Source: Mycolicibacterium sp. HK-90 (GTDB taxonomy: Bacteria > Actinomycetota > Actinomycetes > Mycobacteriales > Mycobacteriaceae). Taken from it: 64,000 bases of DNA. The notes under the pieces were generated by a model, which ran no database searches, had not been told where the DNA came from, and worked only from the letters and a program-made list of their open reading frames with translations. Shown here piece by piece: positions 34,456 to 43,857 of the stretch. Both the position numbers and the translations under genes were made by a program. Location of the stretch: contig NZ_CP129613.1 of assembly GCF_030486405.1 (NCBI RefSeq), positions 5,456,001 through 5,520,000 of the forward strand, given 5' to 3'. The first letter of the stretch is position 1, and every line of letters begins with the position of its first letter.

Positions 34456-35032
34456 GTCGCCGCAGCCAGCTTCCGAATGGATGCCGCACGGTGACCGAGC
34501 CCATCCGCACCCGGCCGCGCACGATGAGGTGCAGGTGGTCCGACGGCGGGTTGGTGCGCACCTTGACCGTGGCACTGCCGGCGACGGCGTTGACGCCATT
34601 GAGGTCGGCGGTGGCCGCGGTGGGCACGATGATCTCGGTCGAGCTGCAGTAATCGTCGACCACGATCTCGACGACCCGGCCCGGCAGCACCGCCGAGGTG
34701 AAGTCGAGGGTCGTGCTGCACAGCCGGGTGTTCAGGTGCAGCGTGGGTGTCACGGTCCATTGGCCGCGACGCACGATCGACGACATCCACCCACGCAGTT
34801 CCTCGGGTGCGATCGCCGAACGCTGCAGTGCCGGTGTCGGTGCCGCCAGTGGCAGATCAGCGACCACGGCGCTCAGCTCACCGCGCGTCCGCGCGGCCAG
34901 TGCGGCGTCATAGCGCTCGGTGAACTCGTCGAGCGTGATCATGCCTTCGCCTACCGCACGTTCGAGGAGTTGTCCCACTTTGGCGCGCTCGGCGTCTGAG
35001 ACTCGGAGATGGTCGTGTTGGCCGGAGTCCAT
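34439..35032 (-). CDS. DUF1707 protein
   Basis: This 197-residue protein starts MDSGQHDHLRVSDAERAKVG; the DUF1707 domain (LRVSDAER...LERAVGEGMITLDEFTERYDAALAARTRGEL) covers about 8-62. The C-terminal half is beta-rich (VEIVVDDYCSSTEIIVPTAA), similar to cell-wall-active antibiotic response domains, with no membrane helix. ATG 35032 follows TAACCT (35044-35039) by 6 nt. Its 3' end overlaps the frameshifted DUF559 gene by 17 bp. It may sense or respond to envelope stress; this is inference. Confidence 0.8.
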   Translation of the reverse strand: MDSGQHDHLRVSDAERAKVGQLLERAVGEGMITLDEFTERYDAALAARTRGELSAVVADLPLAAPTPALQRSAIAPEELRGWMSSIVRRGQWTVTPTLHLNTRLCSTTLDFTSAVLPGRVVEIVVDDYCSSTEIIVPTAATADLNGVNAVAGSATVKVRTNPPSDHLHLIVRGRVRMGSVTVRHPFGSWLRRLSGTG

Positions 35033-35038
35033 GCCCCG

Positions 35039-35044
35039 AGGTTA
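35039..35044 (-). promoter_or_regulatory. -10 hexamer TAACCT, leaderless DUF1707 gene
   Basis: On the minus strand TAACCT is 6 nt before ATG 35032 and includes the TAA stop of cyp126. Confidence 0.5.
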
Positions 35045-36250
35045 GGCGAACTCCACCACCAGATGCCGGATCCCGGTGTGCCGGTTGCTGCGGGCCCACT
35101 CGACGGGCTTGGCCAACCGGGCCGACGAGAACCGGCCCAAGAGCTCCTCGAACAGCACGCGCAACTCCAGCCGGGCCAGGTTGGCGCCCAGGCAGTAGTG
35201 GACTCCGTAACCGAAACCCAAGTGTGGGTTGGGTTTACGCGTGATGTCGAAAACGTCCGCCTGCTCGAATACCAGCGAGTCCCGATTCGCCGAACCCTCC
35301 CACACCTGCACCTTCTGCCCGGCCTCGATGTCGCAGCCACCCAGCGAAACCGCTCGGGTTGCGGTGCGCCGCTTGGACGGCGACGGCGAGGTCCACCGCA
35401 CCATCTCCTCGATCGCCGTGGGCAACTCCCCGAGATCCGAACGCAACAACTCCATCTGCGAAGGGTTTTCGATCAATGCCAGCAGCCCGCCGGCCACCGC
35501 GTTCCGGGTGGTCTCGGCGCCCGCGCTGAACAGCAGGCTGAAGAACAGGTACAACTCGAGATCGCTCAACTCGGCGTCCGACGCGTTCGCCACCACCGAC
35601 AGCATGTCGTCGGTCGGCTCGGCACGTTTGGCCGCGATGAGTTCCTGGCCGTAGGTGTACATCCGGGATCCGGCCTCTTCGGCCGTCATCTGCGCCATGG
35701 CCGCCGAGCGAGAGCCGCCGAAGTCGAACTGCGGCTCGATGGCGTGGAACAGCCAATGCCGTTCGGATTCAGGCACTCCGAGCAGAATGCAGATCATCTG
35801 CATGGGTAGCTCTGCGGCCACGTCGACGAGGAAGTCCAGCGGTTCACCGGCCACCACGTCGTCGAGCAGCCGACGCGCCCGCGACCGCAGGTCGTCTTCG
35901 ACGCGGCGGATCATCCGCGGGGTCAGCCCGGAGCTGACCAGGCGGCGGATCTCGGAGTGACGTGGGTCGTCCATCATGTTGAGCACCTGTCCGGCGATGG
36001 ACAGGTCCTGCAGCAGGGTGCCGCCGTAGGGCCGGTCGCCACCGGTCACCGACGAGTAGGTCTCGGCATCCCGCAGTACCGCAAGCGTTTCGGCGTGGGT
36101 GGCCACCGACCAGAAGCCCTCGCCGTCGGGAGTATGTTCCGTCGGCGCGTGCCAGTACACCGGGGCTTCGCGGCGATGCTCGGCGAACAGCTCGTGCGGA
36201 AAACCGGCGGCGAAGTTGTCCAGGTCGGTGAGGTCGGCCGCCAGGCTCAC
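35042..36250 (-). CDS. cyp126: Cytochrome P450, CYP126-like
   Basis: This 402-residue soluble bacterial P450 has the I-helix [14 protein letters not shown] (about 240), the K-helix E-x-x-R equivalent in [10 protein letters not shown], and the heme loop [19 protein letters not shown] with Cys353 as thiolate ligand. Position beside purB matches CYP126 (Rv0778). The GTG start overlaps the purB stop by 4 bases (GTGA), so it is translated from the purB message. No ferredoxin is adjacent. The physiological substrate is unknown. Confidence 0.88.
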   Translation of the reverse strand: MSLAADLTDLDNFAAGFPHELFAEHRREAPVYWHAPTEHTPDGEGFWSVATHAETLAVLRDAETYSSVTGGDRPYGGTLLQDLSIAGQVLNMMDDPRHSEIRRLVSSGLTPRMIRRVEDDLRSRARRLLDDVVAGEPLDFLVDVAAELPMQMICILLGVPESERHWLFHAIEPQFDFGGSRSAAMAQMTAEEAGSRMYTYGQELIAAKRAEPTDDMLSVVANASDAELSDLELYLFFSLLFSAGAETTRNAVAGGLLALIENPSQMELLRSDLGELPTAIEEMVRWTSPSPSKRRTATRAVSLGGCDIEAGQKVQVWEGSANRDSLVFEQADVFDITRKPNPHLGFGYGVHYCLGANLARLELRVLFEELLGRFSSARLAKPVEWARSNRHTGIRHLVVEFA

Positions 36251-37665
36251 AAGATGGCGCCCGAGGTGTACTTGGCGGCCTCGGGGTAGCGGCTGACCAG
36301 CTCGTCGACCGCCGCGACGACGCCGTCGACCTGGGCGCCTGCGGCCCCGGTGAAGGCCTGTTTGTCGGCCAGCGCGGCCTCCAGTGCGGCCCGGTCCAGG
36401 GGCAGCCGCGGGTCGGCGGCCAGCCGGTCCAGCAGGTCGGGCTCACGCCCCTGCTCGCGCATCGCCAAAGCGACGGCCACGGCGTGTTCCTTGATCACCT
36501 CGTGCGCGGTTTCCCGGCCCACCCCGGCGCGCACCGCGGCGATCAGGATCCGAGTGGTGGCCAGGAACGGCAGGTAGCGGTCCAGCTCCCGCTGGATCAC
36601 CGCCGGGTAGGCGCCGAATTCGTCGAGCACGGTCAGGAAGGTCTCGGTCTGCCCGTCGATGGCGAAGAACCCGTCGGGCAGCGCGACGCGGCGCACCACC
36701 GAGCAGAACACGTCGCCCTCGTTCCACTGCGCGCCGGCCAGTTCGGCCGCCATCGAGGCGTAGCCGCGCAGTACCACCTGCAGGCCGTTGACCCGCTCAC
36801 ACGACCGGGTGTTCATCTTGTGCGGCATGGCCGAGGAGCCGACCTGCCCGGGCGCGAAGCCTTCGGTCACCAGTTCGTGGCCGGCCATCAACCGGATGGT
36901 GTGCGCCAGCGAGGACGGCCCGGCCCCGACCTGCACCAGCGCGGAGAGCACGTCGTGGTCCAGCGAGCGCGGGTACACCTGGCCGACGCTGGTGAAAACG
37001 TCTGTGAATCCGAGGAATTGGGCGACCCGGCGCTCCAGCTCGGCAAGCTTGGCGGTGTCCCCGTCGAACAGGTCGAGCATGTCCTGGGCGGTGCCCATCG
37101 GGCCCTTGATGCCGCGCAGCGGGTAGCGGTCGATGAGCTCGCGCAGCCGGGTCAGGGCCACCAACGTCTCTTCGGCTGCCGAGGCGAACCGCTTGCCCAG
37201 CGTGGTGGCCTGGGCGGCGACATTGTGCGACCGGCCGGCCATCACCAGGTCGCGATAGACCACGGACCGTTCGGCCAGCCGGGCCACGACCGCCACCCCG
37301 TGCGAGAACACCAGCTCGAGGGAACTGCGGATCTGCAGCTGCTCGACGTTCTCGGTGAGATCGCGGCTGGTCATGCCCTTGTGCACGTGCTCGTGGCCGG
37401 CCAGCGCGTTGAACTCCTCGATGCGGGCCTTGACGTCGTGGCGGGTCACGCGCTCGCGGGCGGCGATCGAGCCGAGGTCGACGTTCTCCAGGACCCGCTC
37501 GTAGTCGTCGATCACGCCGTCGGGAACCGGGACACCCAGCTCGACCTGTGCCCGCAGGACGGCCAGCCAGAGTCGGCGTTCGGCGACGATCTTGGCCTCC
37601 GGCGACCAGATCGCGACCATTTCGTCGCTGGCGTAGCGGTTGGCCAGAACATTCGGGATCGTCAC
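36247..37665 (-). CDS. purB: Adenylosuccinate lyase
   Basis: PurB removes fumarate from SAICAR and from adenylosuccinate, serving both IMP and AMP synthesis. The 472-residue protein begins [20 protein letters not shown]. It has [33 protein letters not shown] and the superfamily signature [18 protein letters not shown] choose GTG 37665, which gives the 472 aa of the M. tuberculosis enzyme as I recall it and suits the TAAGCT box 8 nt upstream; GTG 37671 is two codons longer. cyp126 follows by overlap. Confidence 0.95.
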   Translation of the reverse strand: MTIPNVLANRYASDEMVAIWSPEAKIVAERRLWLAVLRAQVELGVPVPDGVIDDYERVLENVDLGSIAARERVTRHDVKARIEEFNALAGHEHVHKGMTSRDLTENVEQLQIRSSLELVFSHGVAVVARLAERSVVYRDLVMAGRSHNVAAQATTLGKRFASAAEETLVALTRLRELIDRYPLRGIKGPMGTAQDMLDLFDGDTAKLAELERRVAQFLGFTDVFTSVGQVYPRSLDHDVLSALVQVGAGPSSLAHTIRLMAGHELVTEGFAPGQVGSSAMPHKMNTRSCERVNGLQVVLRGYASMAAELAGAQWNEGDVFCSVVRRVALPDGFFAIDGQTETFLTVLDEFGAYPAVIQRELDRYLPFLATTRILIAAVRAGVGRETAHEVIKEHAVAVALAMREQGREPDLLDRLAADPRLPLDRAALEAALADKQAFTGAAGAQVDGVVAAVDELVSRYPEAAKYTSGAIL

Positions 37666-37673
37666 GAACACAC

Positions 37674-37679
37674 AGCTTA
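37674..37679 (-). promoter_or_regulatory. -10 hexamer TAAGCT of purB
   Basis: On the minus strand TAAGCT lies 8 nt before GTG 37665, giving a leader of 0-2 nt. Confidence 0.5.
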
Positions 37680-37715
37680 CGGCCCGGGCCGGGTCACCAA
37701 TGAGACAGTGGACGG

Positions 37716-39434
37716 ATGTACTTCGTCGGACTCGACCTGGCGTGGGGCGAGAAGAATCAGACGGGTGTCGCTGTCATCGACTCCGGAGGCCGGGTCCTCC
37801 ACGTCGGGGTGGCGCAGGACGACGACGACATCGCGGCGGCCATCGAGCCGTATGTCAGCGGAGACTGCCTGGTCGCCATCGATGCGCCGCTGATCGTGAA
37901 GAACGCGACGGGCCACCGTCCGTGCGAGCGGGATCTCAACCGGGACTTCCAGCGGTTCGACGCCGGTGCGCGTCCGGCGTTCACCGAACGGCCGGAGTTC
38001 AAGCACCCCCGAGGCGCCCGTATCGCCGCGGCACTGGGTCTGGACCTGGATCCGTCCTCGCCGTCGAGCCGGCGCGCGATCGAGGTCTATCCGCACCCGG
38101 CGACCGTCGTGCTGTTCGGGCTCGACAAGACGTTGAAGTACAAGCGCGGCACCTTCGGCGACCGGCAGCGCGAGCTGCTGAGGTTGATGACGTTCATCGA
38201 GGACCTCGACGGGGCGACGCCGAGGCTTCGGGCGAACCGCAACGTCGGCTGGGTGGAACTGCGTAAGCGGATCGAGGCGGCCACCCGGCCCGGGCAGCTC
38301 GACCGGGATGAGGACCCCGTCGACGCCATGCTGTGTGCCTACATCGCGCTGTACTGGTACCACCGGCCCGAGGACGTGACCATCTACGGCGATTTCGCCT
38401 CGGGGTACATCGTCACCCCGTCGCTGCCCGCCGAGCGCCTGCCCCGACCGCGCACCCGGACGGCCCCGGTAGCCGAACCGGCGTTGTCGGCGGCGGTCGC
38501 CGAATATGCCGGCCGGCGCCCGGACCTGGTGGCGGCCACCGAGCAGTACCTCAAGCTGGTCACCGGGTTGCTCGATGATGCTGGCATCAACTATCTGAGC
38601 ATCACGGCACGCACCAAGAGCGTGGATTCGTTCGCGGCCAAGGCCGACCGGCGGGCCCCCGACGGCACCCGCATGTACACCGACCCGCTGGTGGAGATCA
38701 CCGATCAGGTGGGTTTGCGCGTCATCACCTATCTGCGTGAGGACGTCGACGCGGTGGCCAATCTGCTGGCCGAGGAGATGCGTCTGCTCGACGACCAGGA
38801 CATGGGTCTGCAGACCGCGCGGCAGGGCCGGTGGGGATATGCCAGCCGGCACCTGCTGATCGGTGTGGAAGGTGAGCAGCATCCGGCGTCGGTCCAGGTG
38901 CGTACCGTGCTGCAGCACGCGTGGGCGGAGTTCGAGCACGACGTGCGCTACAAGGGGTCGATCCCGGCCGAGCATGTCAGCGAACTGGATCGCCGTTTCA
39001 CGCTGGCGGCCGGCCTGCTGGAGCTGGCCGACCGCGAGTTCACCGAGATCCGGGAACGCTTGCGCCTCACCATGTCCGACGAGGACGAGAAATCCTCGAC
39101 GGATGCGCGTATCGCCACCCCGGTGCTGGCCACCTATCTGGGGCATCGCTTCGCCGACGCCGGCTGGTCGCGGACCGACCACTACGGCTGGATCTCGGGC
39201 CTACTGCTCGAACTCGGCATCACCTCACTGGATGCCCTGACGGGAGTGCTGAATTCGGTGGACACCGATGAGGTCAACCGGCTGATGGACTACCGGTTCC
39301 CGCCCGGCGCGGTCCGCCGCCTCGATGATGCGTTGCTGGCCGTGTTCGGTGAGCGCTACATCGGCTTGGACGGCAACGCGCACCGGGTCGCCTTGCTACA
39401 GAACCGGATCGGAAAGCTGCACAGCGAAGGCTAG
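37716..39434 (+). CDS. relZ: Fused DUF429/RNase HII-like domain plus (p)ppGpp synthetase (RelZ)
   Basis: This 572-residue protein joins two enzymes. Residues 1-245 are a DUF429-type, RNase H-like domain (GLDLAWGEKNQTGVAV with Asp7; VAIDAPLI with Asp56; CERDLNRDF). Residues 265-480 are a RelA/SpoT synthetase domain: ITARTKSVDSFAAKADRR, TDQVGLRV (330-337), then VQVRTVLQHAWAEFEHDVRYK (393-413). No hydrolase HD domain or TGS/ACT region is present, so it is a small-alarmone-synthetase type. M. smegmatis has the same fusion, published as MS_RHII-RSD/RelZ, with RNase HII and (p)ppGpp/pGpp synthesis. Oddly, the residue that is Glu in most synthetases (E-x-Q-x-R-T) is Ser392 here. Confidence 0.9.
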   Translation: MYFVGLDLAWGEKNQTGVAVIDSGGRVLHVGVAQDDDDIAAAIEPYVSGDCLVAIDAPLIVKNATGHRPCERDLNRDFQRFDAGARPAFTERPEFKHPRGARIAAALGLDLDPSSPSSRRAIEVYPHPATVVLFGLDKTLKYKRGTFGDRQRELLRLMTFIEDLDGATPRLRANRNVGWVELRKRIEAATRPGQLDRDEDPVDAMLCAYIALYWYHRPEDVTIYGDFASGYIVTPSLPAERLPRPRTRTAPVAEPALSAAVAEYAGRRPDLVAATEQYLKLVTGLLDDAGINYLSITARTKSVDSFAAKADRRAPDGTRMYTDPLVEITDQVGLRVITYLREDVDAVANLLAEEMRLLDDQDMGLQTARQGRWGYASRHLLIGVEGEQHPASVQVRTVLQHAWAEFEHDVRYKGSIPAEHVSELDRRFTLAAGLLELADREFTEIRERLRLTMSDEDEKSSTDARIATPVLATYLGHRFADAGWSRTDHYGWISGLLLELGITSLDALTGVLNSVDTDEVNRLMDYRFPPGAVRRLDDALLAVFGERYIGLDGNAHRVALLQNRIGKLHSEG

Positions 39435-40885
39435 GGCGCGTCGGCCAGATGGGTCGGGTCGGTGATCCCGGGCCCGCGGAGTCCGAGTTGCCGGTTGATG
39501 GCCTTGGTGATCACGAACAGCACCACCCCGGTGACGACGAGTGCCAGCGCGAGCACGTATTGCACGGCCGGCCGGCCCGATGTCGGCAGCACCAGATACA
39601 GCGAGGCGATGAAGCCGATGACGGGCAGGACGGTCGGTGTCTTGAAGTGGCCGCCTTCCGCCCGAACGTCACGACGCAACACCAGGACCGCGACATTGAC
39701 CACCGAGAAGACCGCGAGCAGCAGCAGCGAGGTGGTGCCACCGAGGATCGCCACGGTGTCGCCGCTCGCGAACGCCGACACGTAGAAGATCAGCCCGAAG
39801 GCGAGCAGGGTGGTGAAAAGGATTGCCACCCATGGCGTGTGCCGCTTCGGGTGCACGGTTCCGAGGACCGGCGGCAAGACGTGTTGGCGCGCCATGCCGT
39901 AGATCAGCCGGCTGGCCATCAGCATGTTGATCAACGCGGTGTTCGACACCGCGAACATCGAGATGACCGGCAGGATGTTCGCGAACGGCAGACCTGGCGC
40001 GGCGGCCTCCACCACCTTCACCAGCGGGGAGGAGTCCGATTCGGAGAGGATACCGACCGGGACCAGCGCGACCGCGATGACGGCGACGACGACGTAGACC
40101 AGGCCCGCGATGCCCAGACCGGTCAACAACACTTTCGGGAAGATCCGCACCGGGTCCTTGGTCTCCTCGGCCATGTTGACCGAGTCCTCGAAGCCGACCA
40201 TCGCGAAGAAGGCCAACGATGTGGCGGCGGTGACCGCGACGAAGGCGTTCTTCTGTTCCGCCGTCTCGAACGCGACGACGCGGGAGAAGTCGACATCGAC
40301 ACCGCTGACGATGGCCCACAACCCCACCGCGATCACGATGACCAGACCGGTGATCTCGATGAACGTGAGAATCACGTTCAGCTTTACGCTTTCGCTGACG
40401 CCGCGCAGGTTCACCGTGGCGATCAGGGCCATGAACAGCAGGGCCAGCAGGACGACTCCGACCGTCTTCAGGCCGGCGACGTGATCGTTGAAGAACTGAT
40501 CGAAGTTGACCTCGATCGCGTCGAAGAAGCTGATCGCGAAGAACCTGGAAGCCGTTGAGGCCGAGGTGATTCCGGAGCACATCACGATGAACGCCACCAG
40601 GAACGTGACGAAGTGGATCCCGAAAGCCTTGTGCGCGTAGAGCGCAGCGCCGGCCGCCTGCGGGTACTTGGTGACCAGTTCGAGATAACTGAAGGCGGTG
40701 ATGGTGGCGATCAGGAAGGCCGCCAGGAACGGAACCCAGGCGGCGCCGCCGACTTCCTTGGCGACCTGCCCGGTCAGCGCATACACACCCGTGCCGAGGA
40801 TGTCTCCGACGACGAACAGCAATAGCAGGCCGGGCCCCATCACCCGCTTGAGCTGTGGCTTCTCCGCGGTTGCGGGTTGCGACAT
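39431..40885 (-). CDS. APC-family amino acid/polyamine permease
   Basis: This 484-residue, 12-helix transporter has in helix 1 the substrate-binding GDILGTGVYALTGQVAKEVGG and in helix 6 SLAFFAMVGFEDSVNMAEETKDP, the APC hallmark (F-x-G-F-E). R-L-I-Y-G-M-A-R and a proline-rich loop are also typical. It is preceded after 10 bp by a TetR gene on the same strand and its end overlaps relZ by 4 bp. Substrate is probably an amino acid or amine. Confidence 0.88.
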   Translation of the reverse strand: MSQPATAEKPQLKRVMGPGLLLLFVVGDILGTGVYALTGQVAKEVGGAAWVPFLAAFLIATITAFSYLELVTKYPQAAGAALYAHKAFGIHFVTFLVAFIVMCSGITSASTASRFFAISFFDAIEVNFDQFFNDHVAGLKTVGVVLLALLFMALIATVNLRGVSESVKLNVILTFIEITGLVIVIAVGLWAIVSGVDVDFSRVVAFETAEQKNAFVAVTAATSLAFFAMVGFEDSVNMAEETKDPVRIFPKVLLTGLGIAGLVYVVVAVIAVALVPVGILSESDSSPLVKVVEAAAPGLPFANILPVISMFAVSNTALINMLMASRLIYGMARQHVLPPVLGTVHPKRHTPWVAILFTTLLAFGLIFYVSAFASGDTVAILGGTTSLLLLAVFSVVNVAVLVLRRDVRAEGGHFKTPTVLPVIGFIASLYLVLPTSGRPAVQYVLALALVVTGVVLFVITKAINRQLGLRGPGITDPTHLADAP

Positions 40886-40895
40886 TCCCCCTCCT

Positions 40896-41534
40896 TCAGC
40901 CGGTCAGACGCGTACCCGCCCGCTCGTCGACGGGCGCCAGCACGTCGATGACGTCGATCAACGTGGCGCGGGCGCTGGCTCTGGGCCCCTCCCCTTCGTC
41001 GACCAACGATGCCACAACCGCTCCGTCCACGGCGCACACCAGGGCCGTGACGAGTTCGGCCCGCACCGAGCGGCCCGAGCGTTCCACCACCTCGACCACG
41101 GCGTCGGTGCGCTGTTGGAGGATGCGGCGCTGAATGTCGCGCAGCCCAGGCTGCCGGGCGCAGGCGATGTAGCGCTCGTAGCGGGAGATCAACTCCTCGG
41201 TGCCGCGCCACTCCGGAGATTCGCCGAGCAACAAATCGACGAGGATGTCAGCGGTCGATTCCGCCCCACGGCGCCGCCTCGAGAGCGCGGCCACACCGGC
41301 GGTGAGTTGCTCGGTTTCACGGGTTCCGATGTATTCAACGGCCTTCGCGATGAGGTCGTCGAGTGACGAGAAGTAGTACGTCGTGGAGGCCAGCGGCAGC
41401 CCGGCCCGACGCGCCACGGCGCGGTGCCGCACAGCGTCGAAACCGCCTTCACACAGCAACTCAGCGGCCGCCCTGACGAGGGCGTACCGCCGACGCTCCC
41501 CTTTAGGAGTGACTGCTGCCGTCACCTTTAGCAT
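40896..41534 (-). CDS. TetR-family regulator (Rv0775-like)
   Basis: This 212-residue protein begins MLKVTAAVTPKGERRRYALV. The helix-turn-helix is FDAVRHRAVARRAGLPLASTTYYFSSLDDLIAKAVEYI (about 33-70). The C-terminal part (YERYIACARQPGLRDIQRRI, DVLAPVDERAG) closely resembles Rv0775. GTG 41525 is an alternative start. The permease gene directly follows, 10 bp downstream, so the regulator and transporter form one unit and the permease or its substrate is the likely target. Confidence 0.88.
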   Translation of the reverse strand: MLKVTAAVTPKGERRRYALVRAAAELLCEGGFDAVRHRAVARRAGLPLASTTYYFSSLDDLIAKAVEYIGTRETEQLTAGVAALSRRRRGAESTADILVDLLLGESPEWRGTEELISRYERYIACARQPGLRDIQRRILQQRTDAVVEVVERSGRSVRAELVTALVCAVDGAVVASLVDEGEGPRASARATLIDVIDVLAPVDERAGTRLTG

Positions 41535-41659
41535 GCTGCCAGCCGGGCCCCCTTCACATCGGGGATTCGCCCAATCATCAGCCTTTACTCAGGTTTTGCC
41601 ACGGTTACGTGACACCGCAAGAATGCCACTGACGAATGCGACCTTCGGGCGATGGCAAG

Positions 41660-42493
41660 ATGGCCCGCATGCCCAACTTGAGCCGTCGCGCAGTCCTGCG
41701 CCTCGGCGTCGGTGCAGCCGCCGGCGCCGCCGGCGCCATGGCCCTCGCCAGTGCCCCCGTCTCCGCGGCCAACCCGGTCTCCGCCCCCACGTACACCAGT
41801 GGTTCGTTCGTCTCGGCCGCCCGTGGCGGCACGACCACCAACTGGGCGATCGCGCGCCCACCGGGACAGACCGGCAAGCTGCGCCCGGTGATCGCTCTGC
41901 ACGGCAAGGGACAGGATGCCGCCGGGGTGATGGCCGGCGGCATGGAGCAGGGCCTGGCCGAGGCCGTCACGGCCGGGCTGCCACCCTTTGCCGTGGTCGC
42001 AGTTGACGGTGGTGGAAGTTATTGGCACAAACGCGCATCCGGTGAGGACTCGGGCGCCATGGTGCTCGACGAACTGATCCCGATGCTCGGCGACCAGGGC
42101 CTGGACACCTCGCGGGTGGGGTTCCTGGGCTGGTCGATGGGCGGCTACGGTGCCCTGCTGTTGGGTTCGCGGCTGGGTCCGGCCCGCACCGCCGCGATCT
42201 GCGCGGTCAGCCCGGCGCTGTGGACGTCGTCGGGAGCAGCGGCACCCGGGGCCTTCGACAGCGCGGCGGACTACGCCGCCAACAGCGTGTGGGACCAGCC
42301 GGCGCTCGGGTCGATCCCGATCCGGATCGATTGCGGCAACAGCGATCCGTTCTATTCGGCCACCAAGCAGTTCATCGCCCAGCTGCCCAACCCGCCGGCC
42401 GGCGGATTCTCCCCCGGCGGCCACGACGGCGGTTTCTGGAGTTCGCAGCTGCCGGCCGAGATCTCCTGGATGGCCCCGCTGCTGGTCGCCTAA
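41660..42493 (+). CDS. Tat-exported esterase (Rv0774c-like)
   Basis: This 277-residue alpha/beta-hydrolase has a twin-arginine signal [20 protein letters not shown] and probable cleavage after PVSA-AN. Catalytic features are ALHGKG (oxyanion), [15 protein letters not shown] (nucleophile serine) and GGHDGGFW (histidine). It resembles the secreted S-formylglutathione-hydrolase-like/antigen-85-like esterases, and its place matches Rv0774c. ATG 41660 is used; 41636 and 41669 are alternatives that leave the same signal. Its stop overlaps the end of purD by 4 bp. Confidence 0.85.
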   Translation: MARMPNLSRRAVLRLGVGAAAGAAGAMALASAPVSAANPVSAPTYTSGSFVSAARGGTTTNWAIARPPGQTGKLRPVIALHGKGQDAAGVMAGGMEQGLAEAVTAGLPPFAVVAVDGGGSYWHKRASGEDSGAMVLDELIPMLGDQGLDTSRVGFLGWSMGGYGALLLGSRLGPARTAAICAVSPALWTSSGAAAPGAFDSAADYAANSVWDQPALGSIPIRIDCGNSDPFYSATKQFIAQLPNPPAGGFSPGGHDGGFWSSQLPAEISWMAPLLVA

Positions 42494-43758
42494 AGGCTGA
42501 TACGACCTTCGGCGGCCGCCAGGCCGATGTCGCTGCGAAAGTGACTGCCCGGCAGCCGGATCGACTTCGCGAGGGCGTATGCGGCCTCGCGCGCCGCGGG
42601 CAGGTCGGGGCCGGTGCCGACCACCGACAGCACGCGGCCGCCCGAGGAAGCCACCGCGCCGTCGTCCCGGCGGGCGGTGCCGGCGTGCAGCACACCGTCG
42701 GCCTCCGATCCGTGAATGACGTCGCCGACGCGCGGCCGGCCCGGGTAGTTCTCCGCGGCCACGACGACGGTGACGGCATATCCATCGCGCCACTGCAGGT
42801 CGCCGAAGGAGTCGAGCTGACCAGTGGCCGCGGCATGCAGTAGTTGCCCGAGTGGCGAATCCAGCAGGGCCAGAACGGATTGCGTCTCCGGATCGCCGAA
42901 GCGGCAGTTGAACTCCACCACAGCCGGACCGCTGGAGGTGATGGCCAGACCGGCGTAGAGCAGGCCCGAGAACGAGCTGCCTCGGGCAACCAGTTCTGCC
43001 GCAACGGGTTTGACGACCTCGTCGACGATCTGGTTCTTGACCGAATCCGACAGCCAGGGCAGCGGGGCATAGGCACCCATGCCACCGGTGTTCGGGCCGG
43101 TGTCTCCGTCGCCGACCCGCTTGAAGTCCTGGGCGGGCAGCAGCGGCACCACGGTGGCGCCGTCGACCACGCAGAACAGCGATACCTCGGGGCCGTCCAG
43201 GAACGACTCCAGCAGGACGGGGTGTCCCGAGTCGAGCAGGCTGGCGGCGTGGGCGCGGGCGGCGTCGCGATCGGCGCTCACCACCACGCCCTTGCCTGCG
43301 GCCAGGCCGTCGTCCTTGACCACCCAGGCCGCCTGACCGGCGGGCGGTCCGAAGCGGTCCAGCGCGGCGTCGAGGTGGCCGGGGTTGTCGACGATCTCAC
43401 TGCTCGCGGTGCGTACCCCGGCCGCGGCCATCACGTCCTTCGCGAACGCCTTCGAGCCCTCGATGCGGGCGGCGTCCTTGCTCGCACCGAAGCAGGCGAT
43501 GCCGGCTGCGCGCACGGCGTCGGCCACGCCGAGCACCAGTGGAACTTCGGGGCCGATCACCACGAGATCGCTTTCCAGCCGCTTGGCGAGTTTCACCACC
43601 GCTTCACCGGACGTGATGTCGACGTCGTACTGGTCGGCAATGGCCTGGGTTCCGGCGTTGCCGGGAGCCACCGCCAACTCCTCCACCTGCGGGTCCCGGC
43701 GCAGGGCCAGCAGCAGGGCGTGTTCACGGGCACCGGATCCGATAACGAGGACGCGCAC
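42490..43758 (-). CDS. purD: Phosphoribosylamine-glycine ligase (GAR synthetase)
   Basis: PurD couples phosphoribosylamine with glycine using ATP. The 422-residue protein starts [19 protein letters not shown] and has the ATP-grasp blocks [49 protein letters not shown] and [14 protein letters not shown]. The GTG at 43758 is fixed by TACGCT 6 nt upstream. The much longer open frame to 44184 runs antisense into the P450 gene. In M. tuberculosis ggtA (Rv0773c) separates this gene from the esterase; it is absent here. Confidence 0.96.
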   Translation of the reverse strand: MRVLVIGSGAREHALLLALRRDPQVEELAVAPGNAGTQAIADQYDVDITSGEAVVKLAKRLESDLVVIGPEVPLVLGVADAVRAAGIACFGASKDAARIEGSKAFAKDVMAAAGVRTASSEIVDNPGHLDAALDRFGPPAGQAAWVVKDDGLAAGKGVVVSADRDAARAHAASLLDSGHPVLLESFLDGPEVSLFCVVDGATVVPLLPAQDFKRVGDGDTGPNTGGMGAYAPLPWLSDSVKNQIVDEVVKPVAAELVARGSSFSGLLYAGLAITSSGPAVVEFNCRFGDPETQSVLALLDSPLGQLLHAAATGQLDSFGDLQWRDGYAVTVVVAAENYPGRPRVGDVIHGSEADGVLHAGTARRDDGAVASSGGRVLSVVGTGPDLPAAREAAYALAKSIRLPGSHFRSDIGLAAAEGRISL

Positions 43759-43764
43759 GGTCGT

Positions 43765-43770
43765 AGCGTA
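43765..43770 (-). promoter_or_regulatory. -10 hexamer TACGCT, leaderless purD
   Basis: On the minus strand TACGCT is followed by ACGACC and GTG 43758. Confidence 0.6.
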
Positions 43771-43786
43771 GCGGGAAACCTGCGGG

Positions 43787-43811
43787 CATACACTTGACGC
43801 CACAGTGTATG
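43787..43811. promoter_or_regulatory. Palindrome CATACACT-N9-AGTGTATG upstream of the P450 gene
   Basis: The 8-bp arms (43787-43794 and 43804-43811) are perfect. Each arm also contains TACACT, a good TAnnnT -10 box, one on each strand. The element may be an operator lying on a bidirectional promoter between purD and the P450 gene. A TetR gene lies downstream of the P450. Confidence 0.5.
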
Positions 43812-43819
43812 GTCGAGTG

Positions 43820-43833
43820 CAGAACGTGTTCGA
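43820..43833. promoter_or_regulatory. KstR-like box CAGAACGTGTTCGA
   Basis: The published KstR motif for cholesterol genes is TnnAACnnGTTnnA. This site matches all specified bases except the first (C instead of T) and contains the perfect palindrome GAACGTGTTC. It lies 24-38 bp upstream of the P450 start. Confidence 0.5.
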
Positions 43834-43857
43834 AGTCACATGAGGAGATGACCCGCC

